Source of the DNA: Escallonia rubra
Lineage: Eukaryota > Streptophyta > Magnoliopsida > Escalloniales > Escalloniaceae
Direction: 5' to 3'
Length of the DNA: 64,000 nt
Assembly (NCBI GenBank): GCA_033065855.1
Contig: JAVXUO010002747.1
Location: 605,668 to 669,667 of the forward strand
Below the pieces are notes generated by a model that saw only the letters and a list, made by a program, of their open reading frames with translations, was not told the origin of the DNA and did not search any database. Each line of letters opens with the position of its first letter. Position 1 is the stretch's first letter. Position numbers and translations under genes: made by a program. Shown here piece after piece: positions 1-20,827 of the stretch.

Positions 1-2022
1 TATATTTAATAGTTCTGATTTAGTTTGGGAGCATCTGTCTGAAAGTTCACAGCATTGACTCTAAAAGAGTAAGAAGGTTCGTAGATGCACCAATTGCAGG
101 GAATCAATGAGTCATCACATGTCCTTGAAGCTTTACTAGAGGGTAGTTGAACTGAAATGGATCCCCTGCTTTTGAGTGTATAACAATAGGGGTGCTGATG
201 GCCGTTAAATGACTTCTAGTGACAAAAGCTACAAAAACTTGTTGCATAAAGCGATTCTTCGCGTTTCTATAATGATTTTGAGCTTTTTGGTTGCTAAAAG
301 CCTCTTTAGCTACCAACGGCATTCTTGCTGTTATATCCCAGTTGCAGGGGTTTTGGATTATAGGTTAGTATAGCAACCTGAATTATATAGGAATTGGTTT
401 GGTTTATGGCCAAAAGGTTTTCACAGCCCTTTATAGATCTTGAGAAAGCACAAGACAAGGTTCAAGGAAAATCATGGGATGGGTCATTGTAAAATGAAGA
501 AGTGCCTTATAAGTATGTTGATGTCATGGTGGTCCTAACTAGTTTAAGAAATACTGATTCCAGCTGCAAGTTTGACGAGCCTATGAATGCTATACGAGCC
601 GATGGTCATGGGGGTAGGCCATTTTCTAAAGATATCACTTAATTGATGAAACAGGAGTTCTGGATAAGAACCTTTTTAATCCAAGGGGCTTAGGTTGAGT
701 TGGACTAAGACATGGTAATTGTAACTAAGGCAACGGGGAGAATGTGTAGTAAACAGGGATGGTAAAGAGCTGCTAGGAGGAAAATTGCTCATATTCTTGA
801 TCGATGTTACAAAAGCAAGTAGAGGTTGATGACTTGTTATGATTTTGAATGTGAGCTATTAAGAAGAAACAAACATGTAAGTTGCCTTCGTCCCTAACCA
901 ACAATGGAATTGGTGGGTAAATTTTGAACTTGCTTAGTGTGACAAAACCATAAGGCTCTAAATACAAAAGGCGTTTTGGCCTCGCACTCCTTATCAAAGC
1001 AACCGCTTTGTAGGCCAAAATATTGACTCAATATTCATCAGTTGTAAACTGTTTATCTGTGTTCCCCTTCACTGGTACTTAGTGGAACACATAATTAACT
1101 AGGCGACAATAGTAGCATAAGGCATCTCACTCAAGATAAAGTGTTCAGTTGGTGCACTATGACCTGGCTGTTACATGTTCGGTGGAGTAGCACAAGAAGT
1201 TCATAATCATCTGCACCTGGGCGTGCTTATCCCTGAAGGGCGTGGAAAGTTATGGCTGAACACGTTATTTGCTAAATCTTTTGGTTGTAAACTAATCCTG
1301 CTCTTTCTTTGGTATAAGAGCTCAACTTTTTCACCCCTCACCCCCTCCCTCCTTTCCATAGGGGGAAAAAAACCTCAACATATGAGTTTAGCTAAAACGC
1401 GGTTCCTAAGGTAGATGGGGGCCTCACGTTGAAGGATAGAGTGAGAGACATGGGCGTTCCCTGCTACCATTGGGAGGCAAGTCAAGGACCAATAGTTAAG
1501 ATGGTTCTTACAGTTCAATGTAGGCGTTTGGATGCCGATTGATGAAAGGAAAAGAGGTATCGATATTTGGAGTCCAACATGAGTAGAATTGTGAAGTTAG
1601 ACTTCATACAATTTTGGTGCTTAGCTATAGACAGGTGGAGTTTAGTCATGTACCACTTTGCTTTAATCTTTAATTTTAGATACTCATGACATGAAAGTTC
1701 AATTACTTTGGTGAATAACTCATCCACATGTTCCTTCTCGTAAGAAGTAGCCATGAGATTTTTGAAAGCTGTGCGATTTTGTTAGTACATGTTCAATTCA
1801 TTGCCTCATTATGAACATCTTTAACAGTTCCAGTTTCGAAGAATTGGTAAAAGGTTGAATTTCAGTCTGTCTTCTCAAATAATCTATTTACCTTCACACA
1901 GTACAAATATTTCTGTGTAGGCATCTTCATGTAATAAAGAGTTTTATAGTTTCATCCGACCGTCTTGTTCCTTCCTCTGCCTGATCGGGTTATGTGATTT
2001 TACTCCATTTATTTCATTTCAG
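1..2022 (+). other. Upstream intron sequence of the tryptophan synthase alpha gene
   Basis: The first recognisable exon of the tryptophan synthase gene begins at 2023 after a good acceptor (ATTTCAG). It starts in mid-codon, two bases in, so at least one exon must precede it. I found no tryptophan synthase exon in 1-2022, so this stretch is best read as part of a long intron, with the 5' exons beyond the left edge. Apart from the LINE remnant at 430-600 it holds only short, unconvincing reading frames. Confidence 0.55.
430..600 (+). pseudogene. Decayed LINE-type reverse transcriptase fragment
   Basis: Reading from 430, the frame gives FIDLEKAQDKV, then a stop at 490-492, then EEVPYKYVDVM. This matches the order and spacing of the plant LINE reverse transcriptase block usually seen as IDLEKAYDRVPRE followed by VPxKYVxVIKDMY. 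The in-frame stop and loss of the downstream HQGSALSPYLF block show it is dead. It probably lies in a tryptophan synthase intron in the same orientation. The call rests on motif similarity over about 40 residues. Confidence 0.55.
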
Positions 2023-5000
2023 GACTCGTGGTCCCGGATGTACCTCTGGAGGAAACTGAGATCTTAAGAAAGGAAGCTGTTAAAAATAACATCGAATTGG
2101 TGGGTTCTGCTGCATATATTTCTTAAGAATGTCATTAACTTTATCGCAGATCAATGAGTTAGAGAGGGCAGCCAAAAGAGAATTGAGTTCAAACAAGAAA
2201 GAGAAAAAAACGAATCAGGCCATTATTATTCCCATGTATGAATACTGGCAAACATTTTTTACCTGCAGAATTTATATGAATGGTTAGGAAGCTATTTTTA
2301 TATGTTCATATGTCCTCTTCCGTTTACAAGCCCCCTTTGCGATTGAGATTGTGCTTCTATCCTTATGTGATAATCTCTAAAAAGCTAGTTAAGTGCTCCA
2401 TATTCAACTTTTTTTTGAAAGAGATAACTGGTCTCTTTCAACATGAAATAGTGGCGTGGCGTCCCTTCCAATGCTGTATGAGTTTCAATCCAGTAACTAC
2501 TCCTGAGTGTTGTTTATTCAAGAAAAAAACCACATAAAGTAGGGAGTTATTGAGAAGAATCCATTGAAGAAACTGGGGGTTGTTGGACAAGAATCGCCAA
2601 AATAGATATCAGGAAAAATCTTTGAAGCTGCTTCACTAATATCCACTACATGATTTCCTTTGTGTGTTTTATTTCTTCACTTGATGGCTCTAAAAGTAAC
2701 ATATCCTCATAAAGGCAAGAGTGGCATGGGTAAGTAGCGGTTAATACTGTTACTACCTAAAAAGAAGTCTCTATTTTATGTTTCCTTTTTAGCCCATAAT
2801 ATTGTCACTGTGCTCTTATATCATCGTTAATCTGTAAGGACCATCTATCCTTTTCACTGCAATCGTGGTTTTATTTGGCTGTGTTCTTGTATTATTGGTC
2901 GCTTACTTTTTCTTGTCATTGCACTTTAGGTACTGCTCACAACGCCCACTACTCCAAAAGATCGCATGAAAGCCATTACTGAAGCGTCACAGGGGTTTGT
3001 GTACCTTGTGAGCTTCGTACATTTACTTTGATAAGGGAATACCATTTTTTGGTTGGTTTATTTTTTGGTCATGTTTTGTCTTGACTTATTTGCATTTCGA
3101 AATTTACGACATGCCCACTATCCTTTGCTTTATTTTCTTAAATATTCATGTGCGAAGATATGCTCAGGACGTGACAGTCGTATGTACTCTGTACTTATGC
3201 TGGCGACTTCATATTGAGTTTGTTAGATCTATACACCTTCGTGTAACACATCCAGTTATGATGGTATACTGTAGTTGCCACTCTTCTGTCTTTCTTACAC
3301 TGCAACTTTGGCTGCGAGGCCAGAAGCAGATTTGACCTTTTCTTCACTAATTGTATTAGGTGGAGAGTGGAAGGAAATTATTGGTAAGGAAAAGAAGATC
3401 TCTCTGAGACTTTAGAATCTCATCCAGGCTTAGGAGTTCACCCATGAAAAGAGAGCAAGGTAGAAGGAATTATTATAGTTTAATCCTTTGATTGTTTATA
3501 CGAAGTTCTCTTATCCAAGAGACAAATGCCAACTTGTGCCTTCAGGGCACACATTAAGCATAAGACACCGGCTAAGTCACCGGTTTGTCGAGCCGGAGCG
3601 GGAGCAAGAGCGAAAGCAGGAGCTTGAGAGGGAACTAAGTTGACATGTATTTAGTAGTCTGTGCGTGAAAGCACGGAGGGAGATCTGGAGGATTGTCCTT
3701 GGAAGGATTTGGTGACCTTGGACAGGAGACATTCTAACCCAATTACATGTAGTGTGCATAATTAAGAAGCATTAACAAAAGTGTATGCTATTTGCAGGGT
3801 ATAGTAAACGATGTAAGTGCAATTAACAAGGCATCGTGTAATACGTTGCCATCTACGAGGCCTCGATGGCTAGGGATGAGACCAAAAACAAAAGATGAAC
3901 AGAAGAAGAGAAGAGAGGATAGATATGACTTGCGTAGAGCCCATATATATACACAAACCCATACATGCACTAATATACATTTACACATATATAGGTATGC
4001 ACACACCACACACACACACATATTATAATTATTCCTATGTATACTTAGATTTAAAGGGGCCATCTGATTCCATGATCTCGTGATAGACTTACAGATTTAG
4101 CAAAATCATGCTATACGTAGCTAATGTTTCTAATATTTTGAGTAGAACCATTGGAGAAAAATAAGAATTACATTGGAGAACAGAACCGTAAAGATTTCCC
4201 CCCCCCCCCCGCAAAATCATGCTATACGTAGCTAATGTTTCTAATATTTTGAGTAGAACCATTGGAGAAAAATAAGAATTACATTGGAGAACAGAACCGT
4301 AAAGATTTCCCCCCCCCCCCCCACAAAGTTGCAATTAATTGAGATTATTCCCTAATGCCGTGCATGGGCACGTGAAAGGTTGTGATTGCATCATTTTGTG
4401 ATTTTATTCACTTTGTTTTTGCGGGGATAGAGAAAATCAAATCAGGGTTCTATAGCAAATATTTTATTTGTATAGTTTGCCTGTGGTGTATAATGGATAT
4501 TCTTGCGTGCTTGAAACATTTTCCACATTTTTTGCAGGGATGTTAAGCAAGAGGAATAATGGTTGAACAAATTCCTTTCAAGTTTTTATATATTTATTCC
4601 TGAACCTTGATAATTGTCTTTTTTAAATAGGTGAGCTCAATTGGAGTTACTGGTGCTCGTGCATCTGTAAGCGGAAAGGTTGAAACTCTCCTGCAGGAAA
4701 TTAAAGAGGTATGTTGTCTTGTTACGGTATCCCTGAAGATGTTCGAAACGACTTTTACTTTTCATTTGGATTAGAAGTTGAAAAGCAAATGTAAATGCGT
4801 GAATTTTACTACAGTTTTACAATGAATCACCTGCAAACTCTTTTGGTGGGGACCTCTATCTAGACTCTACTCGTTCTTTCGATCAAAGAAAGGAAGATGT
4901 GAACCCCATCTGCTGTACCAAACTATGATTAACACCTAGGTCCCTCTTCTGGTTTAAATCTCCTGTAGACTAACCGGAAACAAAAGCAAAAGAAACAGAA

Positions 5001-6172
5001 TTTCAAAGGCAGATTTCACCTTCCAAGGTTATTTTAACATAAAAAATATTAAATCATTCGCTTGGGTTAGTACTTAACGGGTTTCTGCAATTGCTTGAGG
5101 CCTTTGAAGCCACATGCATTATTCAGATAGGTGTTATGTTTGAAATTTCTACATTACGAGTTGCATAATTGCATGGCTTCTACAAACAATGAAAGCATTA
5201 CCCTATCAATATGCTGCTCACATCAGCAGCACCACCACAGATGGTTGGCAGTGCCAACCACCATATCATTGCGGAGATCTCCACTACCCTCGTGCTCAGC
5301 AGTGACAGCGCACCACGCCATCAGATTTATTGCCACCTAAACACATATATTGTAATTATTGTTGCAACGCAATCATCACAATGTCTCATGTTGATACTAA
5401 AAGTGCCAAAAGGGTGTGGAATGTGGCACCCCCTCCCAATCCAGTCATGTCCTGAAAGGATATCTTCCGACCACCCACCAGCCTCATGCCTGGAGATCCC
5501 TTTGATAATATAATACCTTTCTAGTCTCATACTGATCTTATAGAACTTCACCCCAAACCCACTAAAGAAGTGGCAACTTCTATCTTTCAGCACTTGAATT
5601 GTGCAAAATTGGAAGTTAACTGGGGTCACACAGTTTTTAGATAGCGGAATATGAAATCTATATTCAGAGAAGTAGCAGAATTTGTAGTAATGTCAAGGGA
5701 AATATAAATCCACTTCTTTGAAGAACCAAATGCTATATAATGGTTGGGAAGAGGCTATAATTGTTTGATTTTTTTGGATCTGTATAAACTGGTTTGTGGA
5801 AACACAGTTCTATAGATCCTTTTACGTCTCAAAATCGAGATCTGTTTACTTGGACTAAGCCATTTTTTCTCAGGCAACAAATAAGCCGGTGGCAGTTGGC
5901 TTTGGCATTTCGAACCCGGAGCATGTAAAGCAGGTTAGTCTTGAATGAACCTTGGCGAGTACAGATTTTGAGATTCCGGAAAAGCCAAAACACTTGATGA
6001 AAACCACTTATCTACTACTGATCTTACGCGATTTCAGGTGGCAGGATGGGGAGCTGATGGTGTCATTGTTGGTAGCGCAATGGTGAAATTGCTAGGTGAT
6101 GCAAAATCCCCTCGAGAAGTGTTGAAAGACTTGGAAGTCTTTACCAAATCTATGAAATCTGCACTGGCATGA
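2023..6172 (+). CDS. TSA1: Tryptophan synthase alpha chain, 3' portion (five exons)
   Basis: This is the C-terminal part of the alpha subunit, which cleaves indole-3-glycerol phosphate to indole and glyceraldehyde-3-phosphate, normally in the plastid and together with the beta subunit. Exons: 2023-2099, 2930-3007, 4631-4708, 5874-5933, 6038-6172 (TGA stop); all junctions are GT-AG and the frame stays open (about 142 residues). Landmarks in order are [43 protein letters not shown] and [17 protein letters not shown]. The GFGIS and [10 protein letters not shown] loops are the phosphate-binding part of the TIM barrel. The N-terminal half with the catalytic Glu and Asp, and any transit peptide, lie outside the window. 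A paralogous indole-synthesising lyase (IGL/BX1 type) cannot be excluded from this half alone. Confidence 0.93.
4100..4322 (+). repeat. Perfect 111-bp tandem duplication ending in poly-C, in a TSA intron
   Basis: Two consecutive copies (4100-4210 and 4211-4322) each start GCAAAATCATG and end in a run of 13 or 14 C. Apart from the C-run length I see no differences, so the duplication is either very recent or an assembly artefact at the homopolymer. Confidence 0.9.
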
Positions 6173-6212
6173 TATCTCACTTCTATCTCCTGTAGTTTTT
6201 TCATGTTGAGAT

Positions 6213-6233
6213 GGGGGGGGGGGGGGGGGGGGG
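6213..6233 (+). repeat. Poly-G tract (21 G) just downstream of the TSA stop
   Basis: A run of 21 G begins 41 bases after the stop codon, so it probably lies in the 3' UTR. Its true length is uncertain because sequencers miscount such runs. Confidence 0.9.
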
Positions 6234-6460
6234 TTGAAGATCAAGTCAAAACCGCTGACTCTGCATTTCGAACTTCTGCGCGCGCAGAATGTAAGATTAC
6301 CATAAATTGTTGTTGTTCAATACTCAATAGCATCTCTCAGCTTATAAAAAGATTTCAATCCATTCTGGGTAGTTGATATGGGTGCTCGCCTAGGATCAAT
6401 TATGTCCCCATCAACATATGTTGTACTAGAGTAACCCATATGCGGAGGATCTTCGTCGCG

Positions 6461-6712
6461 TCATTTGTGAATGACGTTTGGGAAACGATAGAGTTCCCCT
6501 AAAGATGATACCTCCGTCGTCCTCTGTCGTTTGCGCTTTTCATGAATAGCTTCATGAATTCTGGTCAAATCATAAATGTTAGTAACTCCATTATTTTTCT
6601 GTTTTGCCATGGAAAAAGCTCTCCTCCGTAAAGATAGAAGTCCCAGCAGCGACATTAAACTGTGCCCTTCCCCTTTTTTGCTGGGTGTACACACCCTCGG
6701 ATAGTTGCACAT
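6461..6712 (-). CDS. Possible small hypothetical protein downstream of TSA
   Basis: An 83-codon open frame, convergent with the tryptophan synthase gene. From an internal Met it contains the varied, non-repetitive segment NNGVTNIYDLTRIHEAIHEK and a basic stretch KRKRQR. I do not recognise it and see no splice-linked partner exon. It could be a gene fragment or chance; it is listed because its composition is more protein-like than the other short frames nearby. Confidence 0.2.
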   Translation of the reverse strand: MCNYPRVCTPSKKGEGHSLMSLLGLLSLRRRAFSMAKQKNNGVTNIYDLTRIHEAIHEKRKRQRTTEVSSLGELYRFPNVIHK

Positions 6713-6989
6713 GCTGGTGAGAGTTGAGATGATAGTGTTAGAGTGGGCAGTAAGGTGATCAAGAGAGGAGGAAGAAGAAATGGATTTCTGAAGCCCTTGG
6801 GACTAAATGTCTTTTGATACATGGAGAAGCTTGTTAAATTAATATCCTTCCCATCTATTTTCTTCTTAGCTACTTAACTTAATTGTAATAATTCCTTAAA
6901 AGTTTCCATCAAATTCTCAACTTTAGTTCGCATATAGTACAGTACACTCAAGGATATCTGCTCGCAAATGAACTTTGAAGTCTCTAATT

Positions 6990-7886
6990 GGGACGATACC
7001 ACTTTAGTCCCTCAAACTGCTGCCTTTTTTAAATAGTCCAAGAACTCCACGTTCGTTAAAATAGTTGTTGTATTTTGCTCAGCTTCTAAATTGGTTCCTC
7101 TATTATCCTTTTCGAGAAAAACGTAGGATAGTTTTGTCCTTTGAAATAGTTTCCTTCCTCCTTTTTCTTCACCCCCTTCAATTGCCACACCACCACCACC
7201 AGCAGATCAAACTTCTTCAAAGCTTACCTGCACAACCCTTGGCAAGAACTCCACAACTTTTATCTTTAGCCGCCACCACTGCACCACCATTCTGATTGCC
7301 ACAACGACCACCACCTTACTCTCCATAGTAGTATTGGATTGATGTGGACGACGTAACCTTTTGGGTAATGGGTTGTGGTCAGTAACAGACCTGGCAGCGT
7401 CGACAAGGTGGCATTAGAGTGGTGACGATTGCGGGCACCGGTGGTAGGTGGGGTGATTGTTGGCGGTGAGGTGACGACATTGTAAGGGTGACGAGGTGGT
7501 GATGGTGTTAGCGTTGAGGGTAATGAGGCCTGTTGGTAATGATGGTGAGTTGGGTGATTGTTGGGCAATGGGGAGTATAGTGAAGGGTCGATGGTGGTTG
7601 CGATTCTACTGAGCAGCATTACAATGGGAGAGAGAAGAAATAACACATTTAAGCTAGGAAAATGGGAGGAGGGAAATATTGTCCCCAAATCTTTAACAGA
7701 AAATGTCACACGTGGACCAAAATAAAGGAAGTGAATAATACAAAGGACTTGCGAGAGAAAATAGAAGTATATGGACTATTTAAAAAATGTGAGGAGAAAA
7801 TTGAAGAAGCTGATTCAACTACGGAAACCGATATTTTCAAAAATGAACTGAGAGGATAGTTTGAGGGGCTAAACCAATATTATCCC
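6990..7886. mobile_element. Non-autonomous Mutator-like TIR element, about 0.9 kb
   Basis: The left end reads GGGACGATACC followed by TTTAGTCCCTCAAACT. The right end, reverse-complemented, reads GGGATAATATTGG followed by TTTAGCCCCTCAAACT. A second matching block (AAATAGTCCA) sits further in on both sides. The flanks TCTCTAATT (6981-6989) and TATCTAACT (7887-7895) agree at 7 of 9 positions, fitting the 9-bp target duplication of Mutator-like elements. The interior is low-complexity GGT/CCA-rich sequence with no transposase. Confidence 0.65.
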
Positions 7887-8484
7887 TATCTAACTTGTTG
7901 CACCCGAAAAGAATACCGAGCCTTGTAAACAATCTACATCAAATTGCTTCCTAGTCGATTGTCTGGTCAATTTCAAGCTCAATCTTGGTTGACCTGCTCT
8001 TGCCCGTGACGTAGCTTGTATAAGCTGCTCTTCCCCTTTTCTTTTTAGTTAGTTAGATTTTCATTATACCAACATCATCCAAAGTGAACGAAAAGAACCA
8101 ACTCATGAAGTATAATCACACCATGTTTGGTTTCTCTAAGGTATTAAGAGCAGAGGCGAATTCAGAAAGTCTAATCGGTCAGTGTCAAAAAAGAATAAAA
8201 AATTAATGGCTAACATAAAAAAATTCAGAAGGTTCAAGTTCACATAAAATATGAATAATAAAAAATACATTATAATTAGCGTCACTATTGAATACGCTAA
8301 AAACAAAATAGATTGCTCAATTTGACTACTCATAATATATTTTTGCTATGCATAGTGATTTATTTAACTTGTTAAAGTTAGTCAATAATAAATTACTAAT
8401 TTTGCATAAAAAACTTAACTCTTACTCTATAGATGTATTACTAATGTGATTATCAATTTTATGAGTATGTTAGTCACGTATAAA

Positions 8485-9606
8485 TAGGGTTGTAAATGAA
8501 CCGAGTTGTTCACGAATAGCTCACTGTTCGTTCTCTCAGAAACTCGTTCATATAATAGGTGAACCGAACACGAACACAATTTTAGGGCTCGCTTATTAAA
8601 CGAGCCGAGCTTGAACATGATGATGTTCGTTTATTAATGTTCGTGAACAAGAGAGCTCATTAACTTAACGAGTTAAACACGAGTCGAGCCTTATAAACGA
8701 ACACATGTTCGCTTACACGCGCAACAGTCAAAAACCCGGGAAGCCGTGCCCCCCCCCCCCTTCATAACTTCAGTATTCAGGTACGCATCAACATCGCCCA
8801 CGCTGCCGGCGAGAGCATCGCCCACTCTGCCGGCCAGATCACCGTCCATGATGTCTCCTTTACTCATATACTCGAACAATCAAAACAATCTCTACCCCCA
8901 TCTCTCATCACAAAGCACATCGCCGTCGAGAGCACCGCCTATACCGACGGCCAAACCACTGGTCACACCGCAGGCCAGTCCATCCCCAAATCAGGCCAAG
9001 GATCCACAAACGGGAGCTGTTTCTCCTCACAACCCGAGTCCTCTGATCACTGATGCCTCTCTTTCTCTTGTCACACATACAGACACGCCTCTCTCCTTTC
9101 ACCTTTCTGGCTCTCTCTCTCTCGTCACACACACACACAACATGCTCTCACCATCTCTCACTCACACACACAAACACCATCACACATTACAGATCTACAA
9201 CGGATCCATGACAACTTCCAATCCCACGCCGCAGCCATTGAAGATCGCATATCTGAAGTCGAATCTCCAATTCCGTTCAATATCACTAATTGGTCAACGG
9301 AGGGTCTAGATCCAGAGTCAATTCTAGTACGGGCTGTAGAATGGTGGTCGAAATTGGTTTCAGGTCTGTACATTGTGGTTCAATCTTCAGTTCTTGAATG
9401 GATTTTGAAGTTTGAACTCGGTTTGCGTATTTAGACGAACGAGCCGAGCCGAGCCCGAGTTCAGTGGCGACGAACTCGAGCCGAGTTCAAACATCAACAT
9501 TCGTGCTTTTAGAGAACACGAGCCGAGCCCAAACAGATCTGAAAATATACGAACCGAGTTCGAACACATCCTTGTTCGGCTCGAACTCGGTTCGTATACA
9601 GCCCTA
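8485..9606. mobile_element. Non-autonomous hAT-like element, about 1.1 kb
   Basis: The termini are TAGGGTTGTAAATGAACCGA on the left and, reverse-complemented, TAGGGCTGTATACGAACCGA on the right. The subterminal regions are filled with many short GAACGAG/CGAGCCGAG motifs in both orientations, typical of transposase-binding arrays. The flanks CGTATAAA (8477-8484) and TGTATAAG (9607-9614) share six of eight bases, fitting a diverged 8-bp hAT target duplication. The interior encodes only a Pro/Ser/Thr/His-rich low-complexity frame (8746-9309), probably not a protein gene. Confidence 0.7.
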
Positions 9607-9782
9607 TGTATAAGTTAACAAACTATAAAAATTTAAAATAAAAAATAACTAACCTTAATTTATTCTTGTCTTTTTGTAATCTCGAGATTTAGAATTTAGG
9701 ATTTGGAAGAACGAAGATAGAACAAGAAAATGACAAAGACAAATACTTTGACAAGGTACAAAGAGTGAAAAACACAACAATA

Positions 9783-10316
9783 ATTATTTACCTATCTTAT
9801 CTTTTTTTGGATCTCTCTGACAATGAATTCACCACCGTCTTCATTGTTGTTACCGTCGCATTACTTTTACTTTCACCATCGACATCACTACTGCTGCCAC
9901 CACCGGCACCACTACTGCCACCATTACCATCGGCGCCACCAGTATTGCCACCACCACCGTCGTTGCCGTTGCCACCACTACTGCCACCACCACTGCTGCC
10001 GCCACCACTGTCGCCCGCCACCACTACTGTCACCACCATCGTTGTAGTTGCTGCCATTACTGCCACCATTATCGCCGCCGCCATCACCACTACTGCCAAC
10101 ACAACCACCACGGTTGCCGCCATTTCTATTGCTGCTAGCACTACTGCCACCACCGCTGTCGCAACCGGCATCACTTGACCGCCACCAGTTACACCTCAAT
10201 ACCACCGCCACCATCATCAGTGTCATCACTTGACCCCCCACCACTTCATTGTTGATGTCGCTACCTTGTGTGGTGTCGCCACCATCACCACCATGTGATG
10301 GTACTAGCACACTTGA
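9783..10316. repeat. CCA/CCG-rich low-complexity module, copy 1
   Basis: A block of imperfect GCCACCACT-like triplets bounded on the left by AATTATTTACCTATCTTA and TGGATCTCTC and on the right by GGTACTAGCACACTTGA. The same left and right boundaries enclose the similar block at 18206-18876 in the GCN5 gene, so this is a dispersed repeat and not merely a local microsatellite. Long open frames on both strands follow from the triplet composition and are not genes. Confidence 0.75.
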
Positions 10317-10547
10317 TTGCCTTTATAGGAGTGATGTCGATGGTGACTTCTTATCTTCAGGAAATTACAAAAAGGAAGCCTACAAAATGAATAATTTTCA
10401 TGATATAACTTTTTCTTAGGAAAAAATACACTCAATATCCATGAGGTTTGAGTTTAATACACTCAATAAGGGAATTCAAATTTTTTTTTTCCGCGTTTGC
10501 TAGTGTTATATTTTTAGTTAAAATGACTTAATTGCCTTTATAGGAGT
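10316..10547 (+). repeat. 17-bp exact direct repeat flanking about 200 bp
   Basis: ATTGCCTTTATAGGAGT occurs at 10316-10332 and again at 10531-10547. The first copy overlaps the end of the CCA-rich module. It may record a small duplication or insertion. Confidence 0.7.
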
Positions 10548-11354
10548 AACGAACTTTGAAATGTTAACCAGAAGTTATTGTATAAACCACAAACCATCCC
10601 ACCTCCCACCACGGGCAACCCACCTCCCCTCCCCCCAAACCACCAACCTACACACACTTGTGGCGCACACGCACCCACCCACCCACAGCACACAACGCCC
10701 CCACACTTGAGCACGTTGTTGTCGCACGCACGACACAGTACATGTACACTACCTATGCACACCGGCAGAAGGTGGGAGCGCTGGTGGTGGAAGGGGAAGG
10801 AAGTGGGGAGTTATACCACTCAATAGTTGCAAATTTAGCCCAAAAAGGTGCCTGCACCTAAAGTTTAGTAGCAAATGGAAAAGTATTAAAAAGAATGTCA
10901 CCAAAACATGTAGCAAAATATCCATTTCCGCAAAGGGGATGGGAGGTAGTTGCTCCAACGAGGAGCCAAAAACTAATTAAGCCAGAAAATAAATTGAGAT
11001 GAAGAAAGTTTTGGAATGAAGTTTAAGGCCTTAGCAGGTCTAGCACCTCAATCTCCGCTACAAACCCACAAGAAGAAGCTTCCAATATTGACCCTTAGAC
11101 TTTGTAGGCAGTTTAGTCCTTGAACTTTGAAACTCGAAACGTCGCTGCCACTTGTTCAAGGAAATATTTACAGCGTAATTGAACATCTAAACTTGATCCA
11201 GAACAACCAGAACTCACATATATATCGATATAATTCGTATAAAATCAGCCCATACTGGACAAATTGTAGACAAAATATTTCTAAAATGTACTGCAACTTC
11301 CTACCGATAGAAAAAAAGAGAAGTTTATCGTTCAATTGCACGTATCTAATTTTG
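10548..11354. other. Spacer downstream of GCN5, no gene seen
   Basis: A CCCACC-rich stretch (10590-10700) is followed by AT-rich sequence. Fragments resembling degenerate TIR-element ends appear (GGACCAAA/TAGTCCTTGAA-like text near 11090-11130). The 3' UTR of GCN5 probably occupies its right part. Confidence 0.4.
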
Positions 11355-20364
<9,010 letters not shown>

Positions 20365-20521
20365 GTTTCTTCGATCTGATTGCTTAGGTTTCTGTCCAAA
20401 TTACCGGAATTATGGGTTTTGCAGGGAAAGGAGACACGGCTTAATCACGATGTCTGTAATTTGTTGCATTTGCCCATGTTACCCGACAAAATTACGATTT
20501 TGGTACTTGAATGGCAGCATC

Positions 20522-20827
20522 GATGGGCCAATTAAAAGTCTTGTCCGGCCCATATATATACAATTTCCGGGCTTTTTATGGACCAGTGGCGATCACAACC
20601 CAGCCCACCCACTCATTGTCCCACCCTGGGCCGATTAAGTATTATCCGGCCCATATAATACAATAACAGATTTGGTCTTTGTAATCAGGGCCTTATATGG
20701 ACCGTTCTAGAGGTTAGTGTTATAAGTTACAACCCAACCCAATTAATTTACACTCAAACCTAACACAACCCACCCATTTTGCCACTCCCAAACAATACCC
20801 ATATGAAACACCAAAAAGTATTGGGCC
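20522..20827 (-). promoter_or_regulatory. Cluster of Site II-like (TGGGCC/GGCCCA) motifs upstream of GCN5
   Basis: TGGGCC or its complement occurs at 20524-20529, 20547-20552, 20627-20632, 20648-20653 and 20822-20827, beginning 160 bp upstream of the GCN5 start codon. Site II elements of this form bind TCP-family factors and are common in promoters of growth-related plant genes. The spacing and number make chance unlikely, but their use here is inferred. TATATATA at 20553-20560 lies next to one motif. Confidence 0.5.

Noticed and set aside
3584-3640. Charged frame [16 protein letters not shown] in a TSA intron
   Set aside because: It is short and repetitive, with no flanking exon structure; it may be a captured fragment, but this cannot be supported.
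7266-7709. 147-codon minus-strand frame
   Set aside because: It falls inside the Mutator-like element and is Thr/Pro/His-rich low-complexity translation of GGT repeats.
8746-9309. 187-codon plus-strand open frame
   Set aside because: It lies wholly inside the hAT-like element at 8485-9606, is dominated by Pro, Ser, Thr and His from repetitive ACAC and CCA tracts, and shows no domain.
9765-10310. Several overlapping open frames on both strands, 60-137 codons
   Set aside because: All are produced by the CCA/CCG triplet composition of the repeat module, which leaves every frame free of stops.
10420-10890. Possible TIR element with ATACACTCAATA ends
   Set aside because: The right side (CCACTCAATAGTTGCAAATT) does not align well enough with the left in inverted orientation.
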